A stretch of DNA of 64,000 bases from Oncomelania hupensis. Lineage: Eukaryota > Mollusca > Gastropoda > Littorinimorpha > Pomatiopsidae. Position 1 is the first letter of the stretch; the number at the start of each line of letters is the position of its first letter. The position numbers and the translations under genes were made by a program. Below, piece after piece: positions 44,338-55,644 of this stretch. The stretch spans positions 12,957,602 through 13,021,601 of the forward strand of contig CM072513.1 of the NCBI GenBank assembly GCA_036898135.1. The letters are read 5' to 3'. Below the pieces are notes generated by a model. That model searched no databases. It saw only the letters and a program-made list of their open reading frames with translations, and was not told the DNA's origin.

Positions 44338-45292
44338 AGGGGTTCTATTCATGAAAAAAGACTAAACGCTTAGTTCTGTACTATAAGCCAAGTTCGGCTC
44401 TATTGGCCGTAGTCCGTTATGCATTGATTGCGGCCTACAAAAAGCTCCGTCCTAAAGTACTGACTAAACAGCCCCGAATGTAGTCCTCCTCCGATCGGGA
44501 CGACTGGCCTGAGTTGTGGACTAAAGCCGCAAACAATATGGCTGCTGACGTACTGTTATTGAATTATTACAGAGATGCATTGTGTCCAAATCACGTTTTT
44601 GGCCACAGAACAGCATCCACTGGAAATTTTTAATAATGAGCAAGTTATGAGACGACCTGGTCTGCCGCTATGACACAGCAGTTTTGAAATGACCGAGGAA
44701 CCCTAGCATTCCCCACACTATGTAGCACAGACGGCCTGGTCTGCCGCTATGACACAGCAGTTTTGAAATGGCCGAGGAACCCTAGCATTCCCCACACTAT
44801 GTAGCACAGACGGCCTGGTCTGCCGCTATGACACAGCAGTTTTGAAATGGCCGAGGAACCCTAGCATTCCCCACACTATGTAGCACAGATGGCCTGGTCT
44901 GCCGCTATGACGCAGCAGTTTTGAAATGGCCGAGGAACCCTAGCATTCCCCACACTATGTAGAAGAGACGGCCCAGGCTTACGTCACATCTCAAGCCTTG
45001 GTGGTCTCTGTGACGCAGTGTGACATCGTCCTGCACTGAAAAAGGAGGGACGAGTCCAAGTACGTTACGTCAAACCTGAGTAATATGTAGGCTTGATGTG
45101 GCAGAGTAACCTCCCTTTGAGGAATTTTGAGGATACTACGGTACTATCCACATTTAGTTTGAGACTGAGAAGTGTCGACCTATCCATCGTGATGCATACC
45201 GGACTATGAAAATATATTGTACTGAACTACAGAGTTCAGAACTATGACATAGTTCCAAACTAAAATAGGCCGGTTTCATGCATAGATCCCCA
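44338..45292. mobile_element. Possible DNA transposon with GGGGTTCTATTCATGAAA ends
   Basis: The left end GGGGTTCTATTCATGAAA (about 44338) and the reverse complement of the right end, GGGGATCTATGCATGAAA (to about 45292), match at 16 of 18 positions, and subterminal sequence (AGTTCTG...ACTAT) is also inverted. No target duplication is clear, so the superfamily is open. A 79-bp tandem repeat (44650-44965) lies inside. Confidence 0.5.
44650..44965. repeat. 79-bp tandem repeat, 4 copies
   Basis: GACGGCCTGGTCTGCCGCTA then TGACACAGCAGTTTTGAAAT and GGCCGAGGAACCCTAGCATT, four copies, the last leading into GTAGAAGAGACGG. Confidence 0.95.
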
Positions 45293-46110
45293 AAGACTAG
45301 TCGTTGAGGGCATAGGCCTGACAAGCAGCTTGTGTCAAGGTCACCTTTGTAATGGAGACTGGCCTAGTGATGGTGGTCAGTATTGGCTTTTCAACAATAG
45401 ACCTGCACTACAGCTGTCCCATGCAGTAACCATCTTCGCTTGTACAGGCATTGGACATACCATTGACCATAAGCTGTTTTGTTATCCAACAACTCCAGTA
45501 ATTGATGTAAAACACTGCATTGCCTATTGAATGTCCTTTAGGTATGTGGCTTGTCATAGCAATTATGGTCACTGGGAAATAACACTGCGTAACTCCTTTA
45601 TCATTAGGAGTTACCTCGGAAGTTTTTTTGCACGCGGCCGTATGAGATATAAGATACGGCTTGTCAGCAAACATGTAAAATGTGTTATTTGTTGTCTTTT
45701 GGAATTACCTGTGGTGCAATATTGAAAGTAATATTAATATATGAAATACTTAGCCTCTATATATGACCAAGAACATGGAAAGAAACATGGACTCAAAACT
45801 GCTGGGTATACAAGTAAAAAAATAAAAACAAATAAATAAAATAAATAAAAGAACAGAGAAAGAGAGGTGGTACCTAGCAAACTGGAAATAAGTGAAAGCA
45901 TTAATGTGTTGTTTGCAAGATGAGATCCAGCTAAAGGCTAAAGTAGATGAAATGCTAAGCTTGTGAAAATATGCATCTTACATGTACTTGGTGCAATTGT
46001 TTTGTGTTCATTTATAAATCTGCTCATTGTATATATAAAAATTGATTAAATACAAATTGTGATTTGATTAAAATGTGATGTTTCGATTCTTACCTTTCTG
46101 ATTGTTTCCA
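45293..46110. other. Intergenic unique DNA
   Basis: No recognisable gene or element. An A-rich AAATAAAT-type tract lies at 45815-45850. Confidence 0.45.
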
Positions 46111-46576
46111 ATCTGTCTGCATCAACAACACCTTTCTAACCGTCCAGACTTGTCTTTGGTGGTCCTCAGGGATCAGTTTTAGGCCCTGTTTTATTCAACC
46201 TTTACACATCTCCTCTGTCTCAGATCATCCAAAACCATGACAGTTTCCACCATTTCTATGCGGACTATACATAGCTAAAAAATAATGACACTCCTCAAAG
46301 CCTTCCACCTATTCTGACCAAACTTCTGACTGCTTTGAAAACATTTCTAACTGGATGACTGCCAAAAAGCTCCAGTTCAATGCTAACAAAACTGGAGTTA
46401 CTCTGTAGACACTGTCACTCTTGGCCAAACCACTATTGCTATGCCATATTCTGTCAAAAACTTGGTGTCATCTTTGACAACGCCCTCTCCATGTCAGAAT
46501 TCATCCACAAAAACTGTCAATCATACAACTTTCAGCTCTTTAGAATAGGCCTTGTCTGCAAGCGACTGACGCTACA

Positions 46577-46641
46577 CCGGTCCTGATTTGGCTCGGAAGA
46601 GTCCGCTGGACCTAAAGCAACAATCAATCAATCAATCAATC
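46577..46641 (+). mobile_element. 65-bp retroposon copy nested in the LINE, with 12-bp target duplication
   Basis: CCGGTCCTGATTTGGCTCGG to GGACCTAAAGCAACAATCAA with an (AATC)n tail. It is flanked by perfect ACTGACGCTACA repeats at 46565-46576 and 46642-46653. Extreme 5' truncation plus a 12-bp target duplication shows target-primed insertion of this family's 3' end. Confidence 0.93.
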
Positions 46642-47454
46642 ACTGACGCTACAGCCAAACTCATTTACTCTCTTATTCTGTCACGCTTAGAATAGTGAAA
46701 CTCTCTTCTGGCTGGACTTCCTTCCTCTTCTGTTCATCTGCTCCAATGTTCAGAACTCGGTTACTTGTTGGGTTCTCAAAGAAAAAAAAAAAATCCGATA
46801 TCACACCCCTTATACATTCTCTACACTGGCTTCCTGTATCTCAGAGGATTACCTACAAAATCTGTACTTTCTGTTACAAGTGCTTCCAAGGATTAGCCCC
46901 TTCCTACCTTACCCAGAACATTCACTTTTACAAGTCATCTAGAAATCTTCGTTTTTCCTCTGACGCCCTCATGCTACAAATACCTCGCTACAAATACCTC
47001 TCTACGAATACCTCGCTACAAATACCTCTCTACAAATACCTCGCTACAAATTCTTCTGTGCAGGCTCTTGATCCTTCTCAGTGCTTGGAACTCTTCCTCT
47101 CTCTCTCTTCGCAGCTCTCCGAACATAGTCACTTTCAAGTCCAACTTAAAAACTCATCTCTTCCTTAAAAAATATCTGATCTCGTCTCCCGTCACCATCA
47201 TCATTCATTTTGTGATTCAAAGCACCGCCGTCACAGCACACGCCCCCTTGCTCCTTAGCTGCTCTCCTTTTCCCCCTCCCTCCCTCGTCTTTTATATTTT
47301 GCTTGTTGATATTCTTGTTCATGTTTGTATTATGTGTGTCTTGTTTTTGTTTCGCTTATTTTCCTATATATTTTGATGTTAACGTAAAGTATAAATAAGT
47401 GAGAACTGCATTGAACTGATGTCATTAGGAAAAAGAACTATATAAATACCCTTA

Positions 47455-47470
47455 TAATAATAATAATAAT

Positions 47471-47527
<57 letters not shown>

Positions 47528-47545
47528 TATTATTATTATTATGCT
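47455..47545. repeat. (AAT)n/(ATT)n microsatellite, partly palindromic
   Basis: About 23 AAT triplets followed by six ATT triplets, able to form a hairpin. It forms the tail of the preceding LINE. Confidence 0.92.
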
Positions 47546-47633
47546 TTTGTAACTAATAATATATTTGTGATATAAAATTAGCTTTACCATGTCTGCCTTT
47601 TTATTTTTGTTTGTTTTTACATGAGCGATTGAG

Positions 47634-48430
47634 TCATTGTTTATTGGGTCCTGCGGACGGCAAAGAGCCAAATTAACACCACAACCTGGGTGAAAGAGGG
47701 TTCACACCTGATCCGTATAAAATATCTGCTGAAACAACCCTAATGGTAAAACTGAAAGCTCTCCACCAGCCAGTCACTTTACAATAAAGACATCCCATGC
47801 AGGGGACGCTGAGGCTGTACTCTAATTTATCGAACCTCGTTTATAAAAACAAAATATAATATAAACATCATTATAAATATTAACAAAACACATATAAATT
47901 GCCTAAATTGCTAAATAATAATGCCATAGAAAGCTGACCCAACAAACTCGATACACAAATGAAGAGTTTGGGGAGTTTTCAAGAAAAATGTAGGTGACTG
48001 GTATAGCGATGAAGATAGTAGATTGAAGAACATAGTGAACAAAAGGAAATTCCGATGGATGCCCACGTCACCAAAGCATCAGGCCTTGCAAAGACCATCC
48101 TGCAAGGCACAGTGCAAGGAGGCAGAAGAAGGGGAGACAGAAAAAGAGATGGGAGGGCTACATTCAAGAATGGATTGGCTTGACACTGGGCAAAGCCATG
48201 AGAGTTGCTGAGGACAGAGAAAGATGGACTACGCTGGTTAAACGATCATCTGTGGTGCCCAAACGACTTTCGAGTTACGGGATAAGATAAGATAGGATAA
48301 AACAGAGTAGGAATGAGAAAGAACAAAGGAGAAAGTGACAATGGGAATTTAAAGCACTACATTTCCAGAATGTGGGGGGGGGGGTGAGAGGGGGGATACT
48401 ATTTAAACAGGAACTCCCGGCATGCCTTTG
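47634..48430 (-). mobile_element. Short retroposon, inverted diverged copy, interrupted
   Basis: On the minus strand it matches the family, 3' end first on the plus strand: CCTGCGGACGGCAAAGAGCC, CTTTACAATAAAGACATCCC, ATATCTGCTGAAACAACCCT. The 5' part reappears at 48295-48430 (GAGAAAGAACAAAGGAGAAA, AATTTAAAGCACTACATTTC, GATACTATTTAAACAG). A LINE 3' end is inserted between (48036-48294). Confidence 0.8.
48036..48294 (+). mobile_element. RTE-like LINE 3' end inserted in the inverted retroposon
   Basis: Broken plus-strand frames match the C-terminus of the 12.0-13.4 kb element: KFRWMPTSPKHQALQRPSCK is a shifted KLRWYGHVT...GLAKTILQG, and GQSHESC is a shifted SETIRVAED. It ends CGATCATCTGTGGTGCCCAA followed by a GATAAGATAAGATAGGATA tail, the same GGATA-type tail as the other copy. 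The flanks GAACATAGT and AAACAGAGT may be a decayed target duplication. Confidence 0.8.
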
Positions 48431-48474
48431 TTGATGAATTTTAGGGAAATCTGAATGACTACATTTGCTAGCAA

Positions 48475-49053
48475 GTCCCCGTTGGGGTGCCGGGGGTTTC
48501 AGTATAAATAGTATCCCCACTTTCTGGAAATTTAGTGCTTTAAATTCCCACTGTCGCTGTCTTTCTCATTTGCTCTTTCTCATTCCTGCTCTTTTCTATC
48601 AATCTGCTATACTATCGTCTTCTTCGCTAGACCAGTCTCCTACCTCTTTTCTTGAAAACTCTTCCGGGATAAGACTCCTTATTTGTGTATGAGGTCTGTT
48701 GGATCAGCTTGGGAATATTGGACGCTTTCTGCCAGGTGGTCACTAGGGCTTCCTATGATGTTATTATTTAGCAATGTAGGCATTTTATATGTATATGTTT
48801 TGTTGATAATTTATAATGATGTTTGTATTCTATTTTGTTTTTGTAAACGGGGGTTCGACAAGTTGGGGTGAAGCCTCAGCCGTCCCCATGCGTGGGATGT
48901 CTTTATTGTAAAGTGACTGGCCGATGGAGGGCATTCAGTTTTCCCACTAGGGTTGTTTCGGCAGATCTTTTATGCGGATTGGGGGTTGTCCGGTCCTGAT
49001 TTGGCTCGGAAGAGTCCGCTGGACCTAAAGCAACAATTATGTAATGTAATGTA
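48475..49053 (+). mobile_element. Short retroposon, copy with ATGTA tail and 12-bp target duplication
   Basis: Begins GTCCCCGTTGGGGTGCCGGG, ends GGACCTAAAGCAACAATTAT then GTAATGTAATGTA. Perfect ATTTGCTAGCAA repeats flank it at 48463-48474 and 49054-49065. The 3' tail is (ATGTA)n, not the (AATC)n seen elsewhere in the family. Confidence 0.92.
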
Positions 49054-49169
49054 ATTTGCTAGCAAAGACCTATGACATGATCAGGGGCCACAATCACTTT
49101 CTAAGCTGCTTACAGGCCCATCATAGAGCTTTCACCTCAATAATGCAGATTAATAAACTGTCCTTGCCT

Positions 49170-50340
49170 CATGCTATCTAGTGCAACAGTTGTCCTCATG
49201 CTATCTAGTGTAACAGATGTCCTCATGCTTTCTAGCGTAACATGCTATCTAGTGAAAGTTGTCTTCATGCGATCTAGTGTAACAGTCTTCATGCTACCTA
49301 ATGTAACAGCTGTCTTCATGCTACCTAGTGTAATAGTTGTCTTCATGCTATCTAGTGTAACAGTTGTCTTCATGCTATCTAGTGTAACAGTTGTCTTCAT
49401 GCTATCTAGTGTAACAGTTGTCTTCATGCTATCTAGTGTACGTTGTCTTCATGCTGTCTAGCGTAAGAGTTGTTTCCATGCTATTTAGTGTGACAGTTGT
49501 CCTCACGCTACATAGTGTTACAGTTGTCTTTATACTACATAGTTTAACAGTTGTCCTCACGTTATCTAGTGTAACAGTTGTCCTCATGCTATCTAGTGTA
49601 ACAGTTGTCCTCATGCTTTCTAGTTTAACAGTTGTCCTCATGCTTTCTAGTGTAACAGTTGTCTCCAAGCTATCTCGTGAAACTGGTCTTCATGCTGTCT
49701 TGTGTAACAGCGGTCATCAAATTCCCTAGTGTAACAGTTGTCTTCATGCTACCTAGTGTAACAGTTATCCTCATGATTTCTAATGTAATCGTTATCTCCA
49801 TGCTATCTAGTGTAACAGTTGTCTTCATGCTACATAGTGTAACAGTTGTCCTCATGCTACCTAGTGTAACAGCTGTCATCATACTACCTATAGTGTAATA
49901 TTTGTCTTCATGCTATCTAGTGCAACAGCTGTTTTATGCTATGTAGTGTAACAGTTGTCATCATGCTACCTAGTGTAACAGCTGTCTTCATGCTATGTAG
50001 TGTAACAGCTGTCATCATACTACCTAGTGTAACAGTTGTCTTCATGCTATGTAGTGTAACAGCTGTCATCATACTACCTAGTGTAACAGTTGTCATCATG
50101 TTATGTAGTGTAACAGCTGTCATCATACTACCTAGTGTAACAGCTGTCATCATACTACCTAGTGTAACAGCTGTCATCATACTACCTAGTGTAACAGTTG
50201 TCATCATACTACCTAATGTATCAGTTGTCATCATGCTATGTAGTGTAACAGCTGTCATCATACTACCTAGTGTAACAGCTGTCATCATACTACCTAGTGT
50301 AACAGCTGTCATCATACTACCTAGTGTAACAGTTGGCAAA
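49170..50340. repeat. 27-bp minisatellite, about 43 copies
   Basis: CTAGTGTAACAGTTGTCTTC then ATGCTAT. Variants (GCTGTCATCATACTACC, TTGTCCTCATGCTAT) form regional blocks. The period is a multiple of three, so frames stay open on both strands. Confidence 0.95.
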
Positions 50341-50384
50341 ACTGACCTCAGACTCACTTTAAATGAGAAGTAAGACAGAATCTG

Positions 50385-50490
50385 AAAACCAAAACCATAA
50401 TCATCAAAAAACACTATTAAAAAAAACTATAATCATCAAAAACCATTATCATCAAAAACTATAATCATCAAAAACCATTACCATCAAAGA
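50385..50490. repeat. Short ATCATCAAAAAC repeats
   Basis: Five or six imperfect copies of a 15-18-bp unit. Confidence 0.75.
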
Positions 50491-50598
50491 CGGTAGAACA
50501 ATGAGACAGGCAACTTGAGGCTTATGAGTGAGGATATAGAGTACTGTCCCTTAGGGCATAGAATTACAATCAACTTTCTCTCTCTCTGTATATATAAT

Positions 50599-50850
50599 AT
50601 GGCCTCGTGGCGCAGTGGATTAGTCAACGGTTTCCTATGCCGAAGGTCGCGGGTTTGATTCTCACAAGGGGCGAATGTATTTGACAGGTACAAGAATATT
50701 GAGATCTCCTAGGGTTTTCTAAGGTCGCGGGTTCGATTCCCGCAAGGGGCAAACGTATGTGACTTTGGTACGAGACTATTGAGATCACCAAGGGGTTTCT
50801 CTCTCCCTTCTATAATGGTACTGGACGTAAATATAAAATTTAAAAAATAA
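50599..50850 (+). mobile_element. tRNA-derived SINE with duplicated B box
   Basis: The head resembles a tRNA: an A box TGGCGCAGTGGATTAG at about 50608-50623 and a B box GGGTTTGATTC at about 50650-50660, spacing about 40 bp. A second B box with the tRNA consensus, GGGTTCGATTCCCGCAAGGG, lies at about 50729-50748 in a partial duplication (AAGGTCGCGGGTT twice, GAGATC twice). The body ends near 50850 in an A/T-rich tail (AAATATAAAATTTAAAAAAT). The acceptor stem does not pair well, so it is not an intact tRNA gene. Confidence 0.8.
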
Positions 50851-51031
50851 AAATTCTAGTTTCTTTCTGTCTTCCAATAGCAAGCTTTCTGCCTTAATTT
50901 ACACTACCTGTTTGAGTGGTGCATGTGTATTTGTTGTGTGTGTGAGGGTGGATGAGACAGGCGAGCATGTATGTTGGAACAGATTGCCGCGCTTTGAGCC
51001 TGATTGAGTTGGGGAAAGGCGCCTATATAGC

Positions 51032-51035
<4 letters not shown>

Positions 51036-51121
<86 letters not shown>
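51036..51121. repeat. (TA)n microsatellite
   Basis: About 42 TA dinucleotides, uninterrupted. Confidence 0.97.
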
Positions 51122-51127
<6 letters not shown>

Positions 51128-51221
51128 AAGGACAGAAGAAGCACACTGAAGAAATAATAGTGCCAGGTTTGATTTTTTTTTTCAAATATGAACTTTGAAG
51201 AGAAAAAAAAAATCAAAATTA

Positions 51222-51225
51222 ACAC

Positions 51226-51282
<57 letters not shown>

Positions 51283-51283
51283 A
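51222..51283. repeat. (AAT)n then (ATT)n inverted microsatellite
   Basis: About 13 AAT triplets followed directly by 6-7 ATT triplets, a perfect hairpin-forming arrangement. Confidence 0.9.
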
Positions 51284-51299
51284 AAAAATCAACAGTTGT

Positions 51300-53090
51300 T
51301 AAATACTACAGCATGAACGATCACATGAATTTTATACTATAATGACACTGTTCCTTGTATTCCTTAAATGAACTTTTACGTCTACAAGCCAAGGGAAATA
51401 ACCTAGTTCTTGTCCTCGGCTTCATTAGTATATGTATAGAAGAGTTGCCCGTCTTATTGTTCTACCATCATTGTTACCATGAAACTAGTAAAATCAACAA
51501 CAAAGGCTGATATTTTTCATACAAAACAATTTTATTTCAAATTCACAATGTTCATCCTTCCACATGCCTTGTTCTCAGCAAATGTTTGTACAATCATAAA
51601 TTACTTTTCCATGTTTTCAGTACAGACATAGCATACACAGAAGATTGAAAACACAACAATAACAAAATCTGTTTATCTACCACATAACAATTTTTAAATA
51701 AATATTTTTTATAAAAATTATATATAAGATGAATTGTAATTAAAATACTAGCTGTTACAGTATGTTAAAATAGTTACATTTCTACTGACCACAAAATAAG
51801 TTGGAAGTGTACCGCCACAAACACTACTTGGCTGTTGGTTATGGAGAAACAAAATTTCTATTTATTGTTTAGACAGTTACTACATGTAAAAGTAACAAAA
51901 ATAAAACAAAACAATTCATTTAAAGTAAAACTATATGCTGTTTTATTGGGTGACAAATCTGATTTGATTATTGATTAAATAAGATGTCTAGCAAATATTT
52001 TTTTTAATCACTAGTATGTAAAATAAAAATCAAATAATGTATCACATAATAAATTATTGTAAATTGTTTTATGAGGAGTCAAAAATGTTTAATTAATTAA
52101 CAAGTAAATCATCTAGCAAAATTAATTTTATTCAACAGAAAAGATAAAAAGTGTCAAGAATACATTTAAGCTTTATAGAACAATAGTTACACTAATGCAA
52201 CTCACACCTACATTTGTCAACAACAATTTGAACAATGACACAGCAACAAGACCCTAGCTATTAAAAGAAATATTTCATCATAATAATCACAGAACACTGC
52301 AGATCGTACAAGAGAAAAGGTAAATATAATTTATGTACAAATATCAAATCATATACGTATTAAAACCGCATGAACACAATTCTATTTGTCACCGCCACAT
52401 GAAGCATAAATTAAAATATGTACAAACTGTATTATTGTTTTATAAATTACACGTCGTACAAAACCAACCTGAGATGATTATGATCAGTCAGTCAGTGATG
52501 GCATTCACAATATTCACACCACACAAAACGCTGTGAATACACACAGGCAAACTCCATGGCATTCAATGTTTCCAATCCTCATGTCAATGGTGCCAAAACA
52601 AGCTAAGCTATAGTTCATGGAGAGCAGCTTCTATACAAATGAGGAACTAGGTAAAAACCACATTCTTACTGGTACTCATTGTTTTTCTCTTGATGTTGTG
52701 TGGTACTGACATTTTATCTAGTGGAATGAACAAGCTACTCCACAATAGGCAGACAGTAGGTCTAAAATAGATGAAAATGTTTTTTTTTTTTTTTTTTTTT
52801 TAAAGCTTACATCTTGACCTAATGGTAACTGTCCATGTCTCCAATCACTGCATCATGTCAATGATAAAGGAACAAGCTACTATATACATGTATTGTATTA
52901 ACAGCAGCTCTAAAGGTGATACAATATTTCACACATTTCATACTCAAACTGTTGACTTTGTATTGCCTAATGATAACTGCACAAGCTGTCCTAGTCATAG
53001 TTCATAATTATAGCAATGATATCCATATCTCAAATCATCATGTCAATATTATATTTATAATATTATATAGATGTAATATGGTAAGCGATC
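51300..53090 (-). other. AT-rich DNA, possible distal neurexin 3' UTR
   Basis: Long non-repetitive AT-rich sequence with no open frame, consistent with a long 3' UTR of the minus-strand neurexin. A minus-strand AATAAA lies at 51531-51536 and others are scattered. Transcription is an inference only. Confidence 0.3.
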
Positions 53091-53094
53091 AAAG

Positions 53095-53310
53095 TATTGT
53101 AGAGTAGTGTGTATATAGTCACAATGGTAAGTGACCACACTAGTGTAAAGCACTGTGTATATGGTCACAATGGTAAGTGACCAAACTATTGTACAATACT
53201 GTGTATATAGTCACAATGGTAAGTGACCAAACTATTGTACAATACTGTGTATATAGTCACAATGGTAAGTGACCAAACTATTGTACAATACTGTGTATAT
53301 AGTCACAAAG
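53095..53310. repeat. About 53-bp tandem repeat, 4 copies
   Basis: GTGTATATAGTCACAATGGT then AAGTGACCAAACTATTGTAC and AATACT. Confidence 0.93.
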
Positions 53311-53562
53311 GGCAGATGTGTAGGTGATGTAAAATATAAAACATGCTAACATTGTTGCCTTCTACCACAGTGACAACAGCAAGCATGTTCAAATCAAATG
53401 GGAGCAAATCGGTGAACGCCAGTGAACCAAACTTGTTTCTGCCGGACCTTGCTTTTCCTCTGCCTTTGGACCATCTGCTTGGAATCAACATCCACTTTCT
53501 CTGCTTTTGGACTATCTGCTTGAAATCAACGTTTTGAGCTGATTTTTTAAAATAAGAAAATG

Positions 53563-53616
<54 letters not shown>
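53563..53616. repeat. (ATT)n microsatellite
   Basis: About 17 ATT triplets. Confidence 0.95.
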
Positions 53617-53617
<1 letters not shown>

Positions 53618-54274
53618 ATCTTGGCTCATAAAACTGGAAGAGGACGTTTGAGCTAAGTTAGACTGCTTTATCAACAAAACTAGGCAACAACGTAGAGGCA
53701 TGATGGCAAACCTCCTTCAAAACAGAAACACAACAATGTGCTTGGTTATCAGAGTTCATTGTCATTGCCTTTCTCCACCATATCATCATCTTGGGTTATA
53801 GTGTTGTAACAAATTCAAATCCCAACATCATCATCATCTGCTTGTGTTGTGCTTGTTGTATGTGGTAGCAAGACAGTGCAGTACAGGCCCTGTAGGAGGA
53901 GCCTGAAGTAAATAGGAGCCTTTAATCATTTGCACATCAGATCACTATTTATACTAATAACATCTTTGAGGTGCAAATGCTATGTTCCCATGATTGATGA
54001 AAGCAGGCAAACTTATGGGAAATATAATAATGACAAACAAATGGATGCATAATCAGAGATATATGACAATCAAACATACCAAGGATTGAATAATGTTTGG
54101 ATATATATAACAATCAAACATATAGAAAATTGTTGGGAGATGTAAGTGATAATAAATAAACACATGGCCTATACTATACATCATGAAACCATAAGTAGTA
54201 ATGTGATAGAACCAGGAAACAAAAAGTGCCTGTGCAGTCAGCATGACTGCATGTATGCAATCACCTGCAATGTA

Positions 54275-54752
54275 CAGTGGAGTCAGGGTATAACAAATCT
54301 CAAGGGGGGGAATTTCAGGTTCGTTACAAGCGGGATTCGCTGTAGAGATTTGTACTGTAAACGGAAGTACACACCGGTGATGAGTACACATCACAACATA
54401 CAGTACGTAGATCGATCTAGGCATACGAAGTTTATCAACAATGACTTCATTCAAGGCTATTTATAGCAGCCAATGACAGTTATGACTTCAAGGTCTGGTT
54501 GACCTATGTACGAACTGGCATGCTTCTGCTGCTGTTCGCTATTGGCGATGAGCCAATTGAGGCAAAGTAGGCCAAGGGAATACACAAAGGGTTCGTTACA
54601 AGCGGAGATTCGTTATTTGCCTAGCTGGATTTGTTCGTTATAGGAAGGGATTAAATAGTAAGACAAAGAAGGGAGTGTGTCGGGAAATGGATGGTAGTAC
54701 GGTAATCGCGGGTGTTCGTTATTCCAAGGTTCGTTATAGGTGGACTCCACTG
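54275..54752. mobile_element. pogo/Tigger-like MITE, TA-flanked
   Basis: Inverted ends CAGTGGAGTCAGGGTATAAC (left) and the reverse complement CAGTGGAGTCCACCTATAAC (right), with TA on both sides (54273-54274 and 54753-54754). Subterminal GGTTCGTTACAAGCGG and GGTTCGTTATAGG motifs also pair. CAGTGGARTC ends and TA duplication are typical of the Tc1/mariner pogo-Tigger branch. At 478 bp, with no transposase, it is non-autonomous. Confidence 0.85.
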
Positions 54753-55164
54753 TACAGTTAATTCCATTCCTATTCTTGTGCAGCGTACATTGACATAAAC
54801 ATATGCGTCTTGCAGCCTCCAATTGTAAGGAAAAATCCAAAAGAGAATCCAATGTTGTATAGCAACTGTCGACAGGCCTGATATAAAATTGAGTATGAGC
54901 ATTGAGCCAATATTGGCACCATATAAAACTCAATGATCTAGCATAGGCCTAAAACAAATACACAGTCACATATAATGACAGCAAATAATGACACCAACCT
55001 AAACCAATTTAAGCCATTACTTCATCAACGCTTGCAGTATGATAAACAATGAATTGTGGTCTTGCTGGCAAGGGTTATTTAGTAAAACACATTTAGCTGT
55101 TTTCTGCTGGCTGACAACAATTTCTTTATTTACAAGAAAAATTCTAGAGCTGTAAATAAATAGA
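54753..55164. other. Unique AT-rich DNA
   Basis: Nothing recognised; possibly transcribed as neurexin 3' UTR. Confidence 0.3.
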
Positions 55165-55595
55165 AATATTAGTGTTATTGCTGTTGTTATTGTTGTTGTT
55201 ATTGCTGCTGTGGTTGCTGTTATTGTTCTTGTTGCTATTGTTGTATTGTTTTTGTTGCTGTTGCTATTGTTGCTACTGTTGTTGTTGTATTGTTACTGTT
55301 GTTGTTGTAATTGTTACTGTTGTTATTGTAATTGTTGCTGTTGTTATTATTGCTGTTGTAATTGTTGGCGTAATTGTTGCTGTTGTTATTGTTGCTGCTG
55401 CTGTTACTGTTGTTATTGTTGCTGTTGTTATTGCTGTTGTTGCTGCTTTAGTTATTGTTGCTTTTGTTACTGTTGCTGCTGTTATTGTTGCTTTTGTTAT
55501 TGTTGCTATTGTTATTGTTTATATTGATGCTGTTGTTATTGTTGCTGCTGTTGTTATTGTTGCTGTTGTTTTAGCTGCTGTTGTTATCTACCAAC
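55165..55595. repeat. Imperfect TTG/CTG/TTA trinucleotide tract
   Basis: About 430 bp of GTTGTTATTGTTGCTG-type triplets, giving Leu/Val/Cys homopolymer frames on the plus strand and CAA/CAG/TAA triplets on the minus strand. Confidence 0.93.
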
Positions 55596-55644
55596 TACAG
55601 TCTCTCAAAGCCTGTAATCCTTAGTTATCCCCCCCAGTCTTATT

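Larger units (their letters stand above)
46110..47545 (+). mobile_element. L2/CR1-like LINE, degenerate, with (AAT)n tail
   Basis: Plus-strand remnants: [20 protein letters not shown] near 46165-46225, a catalytic block HHFYAD followed by a broken site, NANKT-type sequence, then after an insertion HSLHWLPVSQRITYKICTFC near 46815-46875 and a final FKSNLKTHLFLKKY in another frame near 47130-47175. A 12-bp repeat, CTACAAATACCT, has expanded at 46972-47050. The 3' end has AAAAGAACTATATAAATACC followed by (AAT)n at 47455-47525. It is split at 46577-46641 by a short retroposon. Confidence 0.87.

Noticed and set aside
49171..50414. Val/Leu/Ser and MTTAVTLGS repeat proteins
   Set aside because: Frames through the 27-bp array on both strands with no conserved start or flanking domain.
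50899..51225. Ile/Tyr-rich frames
   Set aside because: Translations of the (TA)n tract.
54146..54466. 106-codon frame overlapping the pogo-like MITE
   Set aside because: It crosses the element's left border and shows no resemblance to a transposase.
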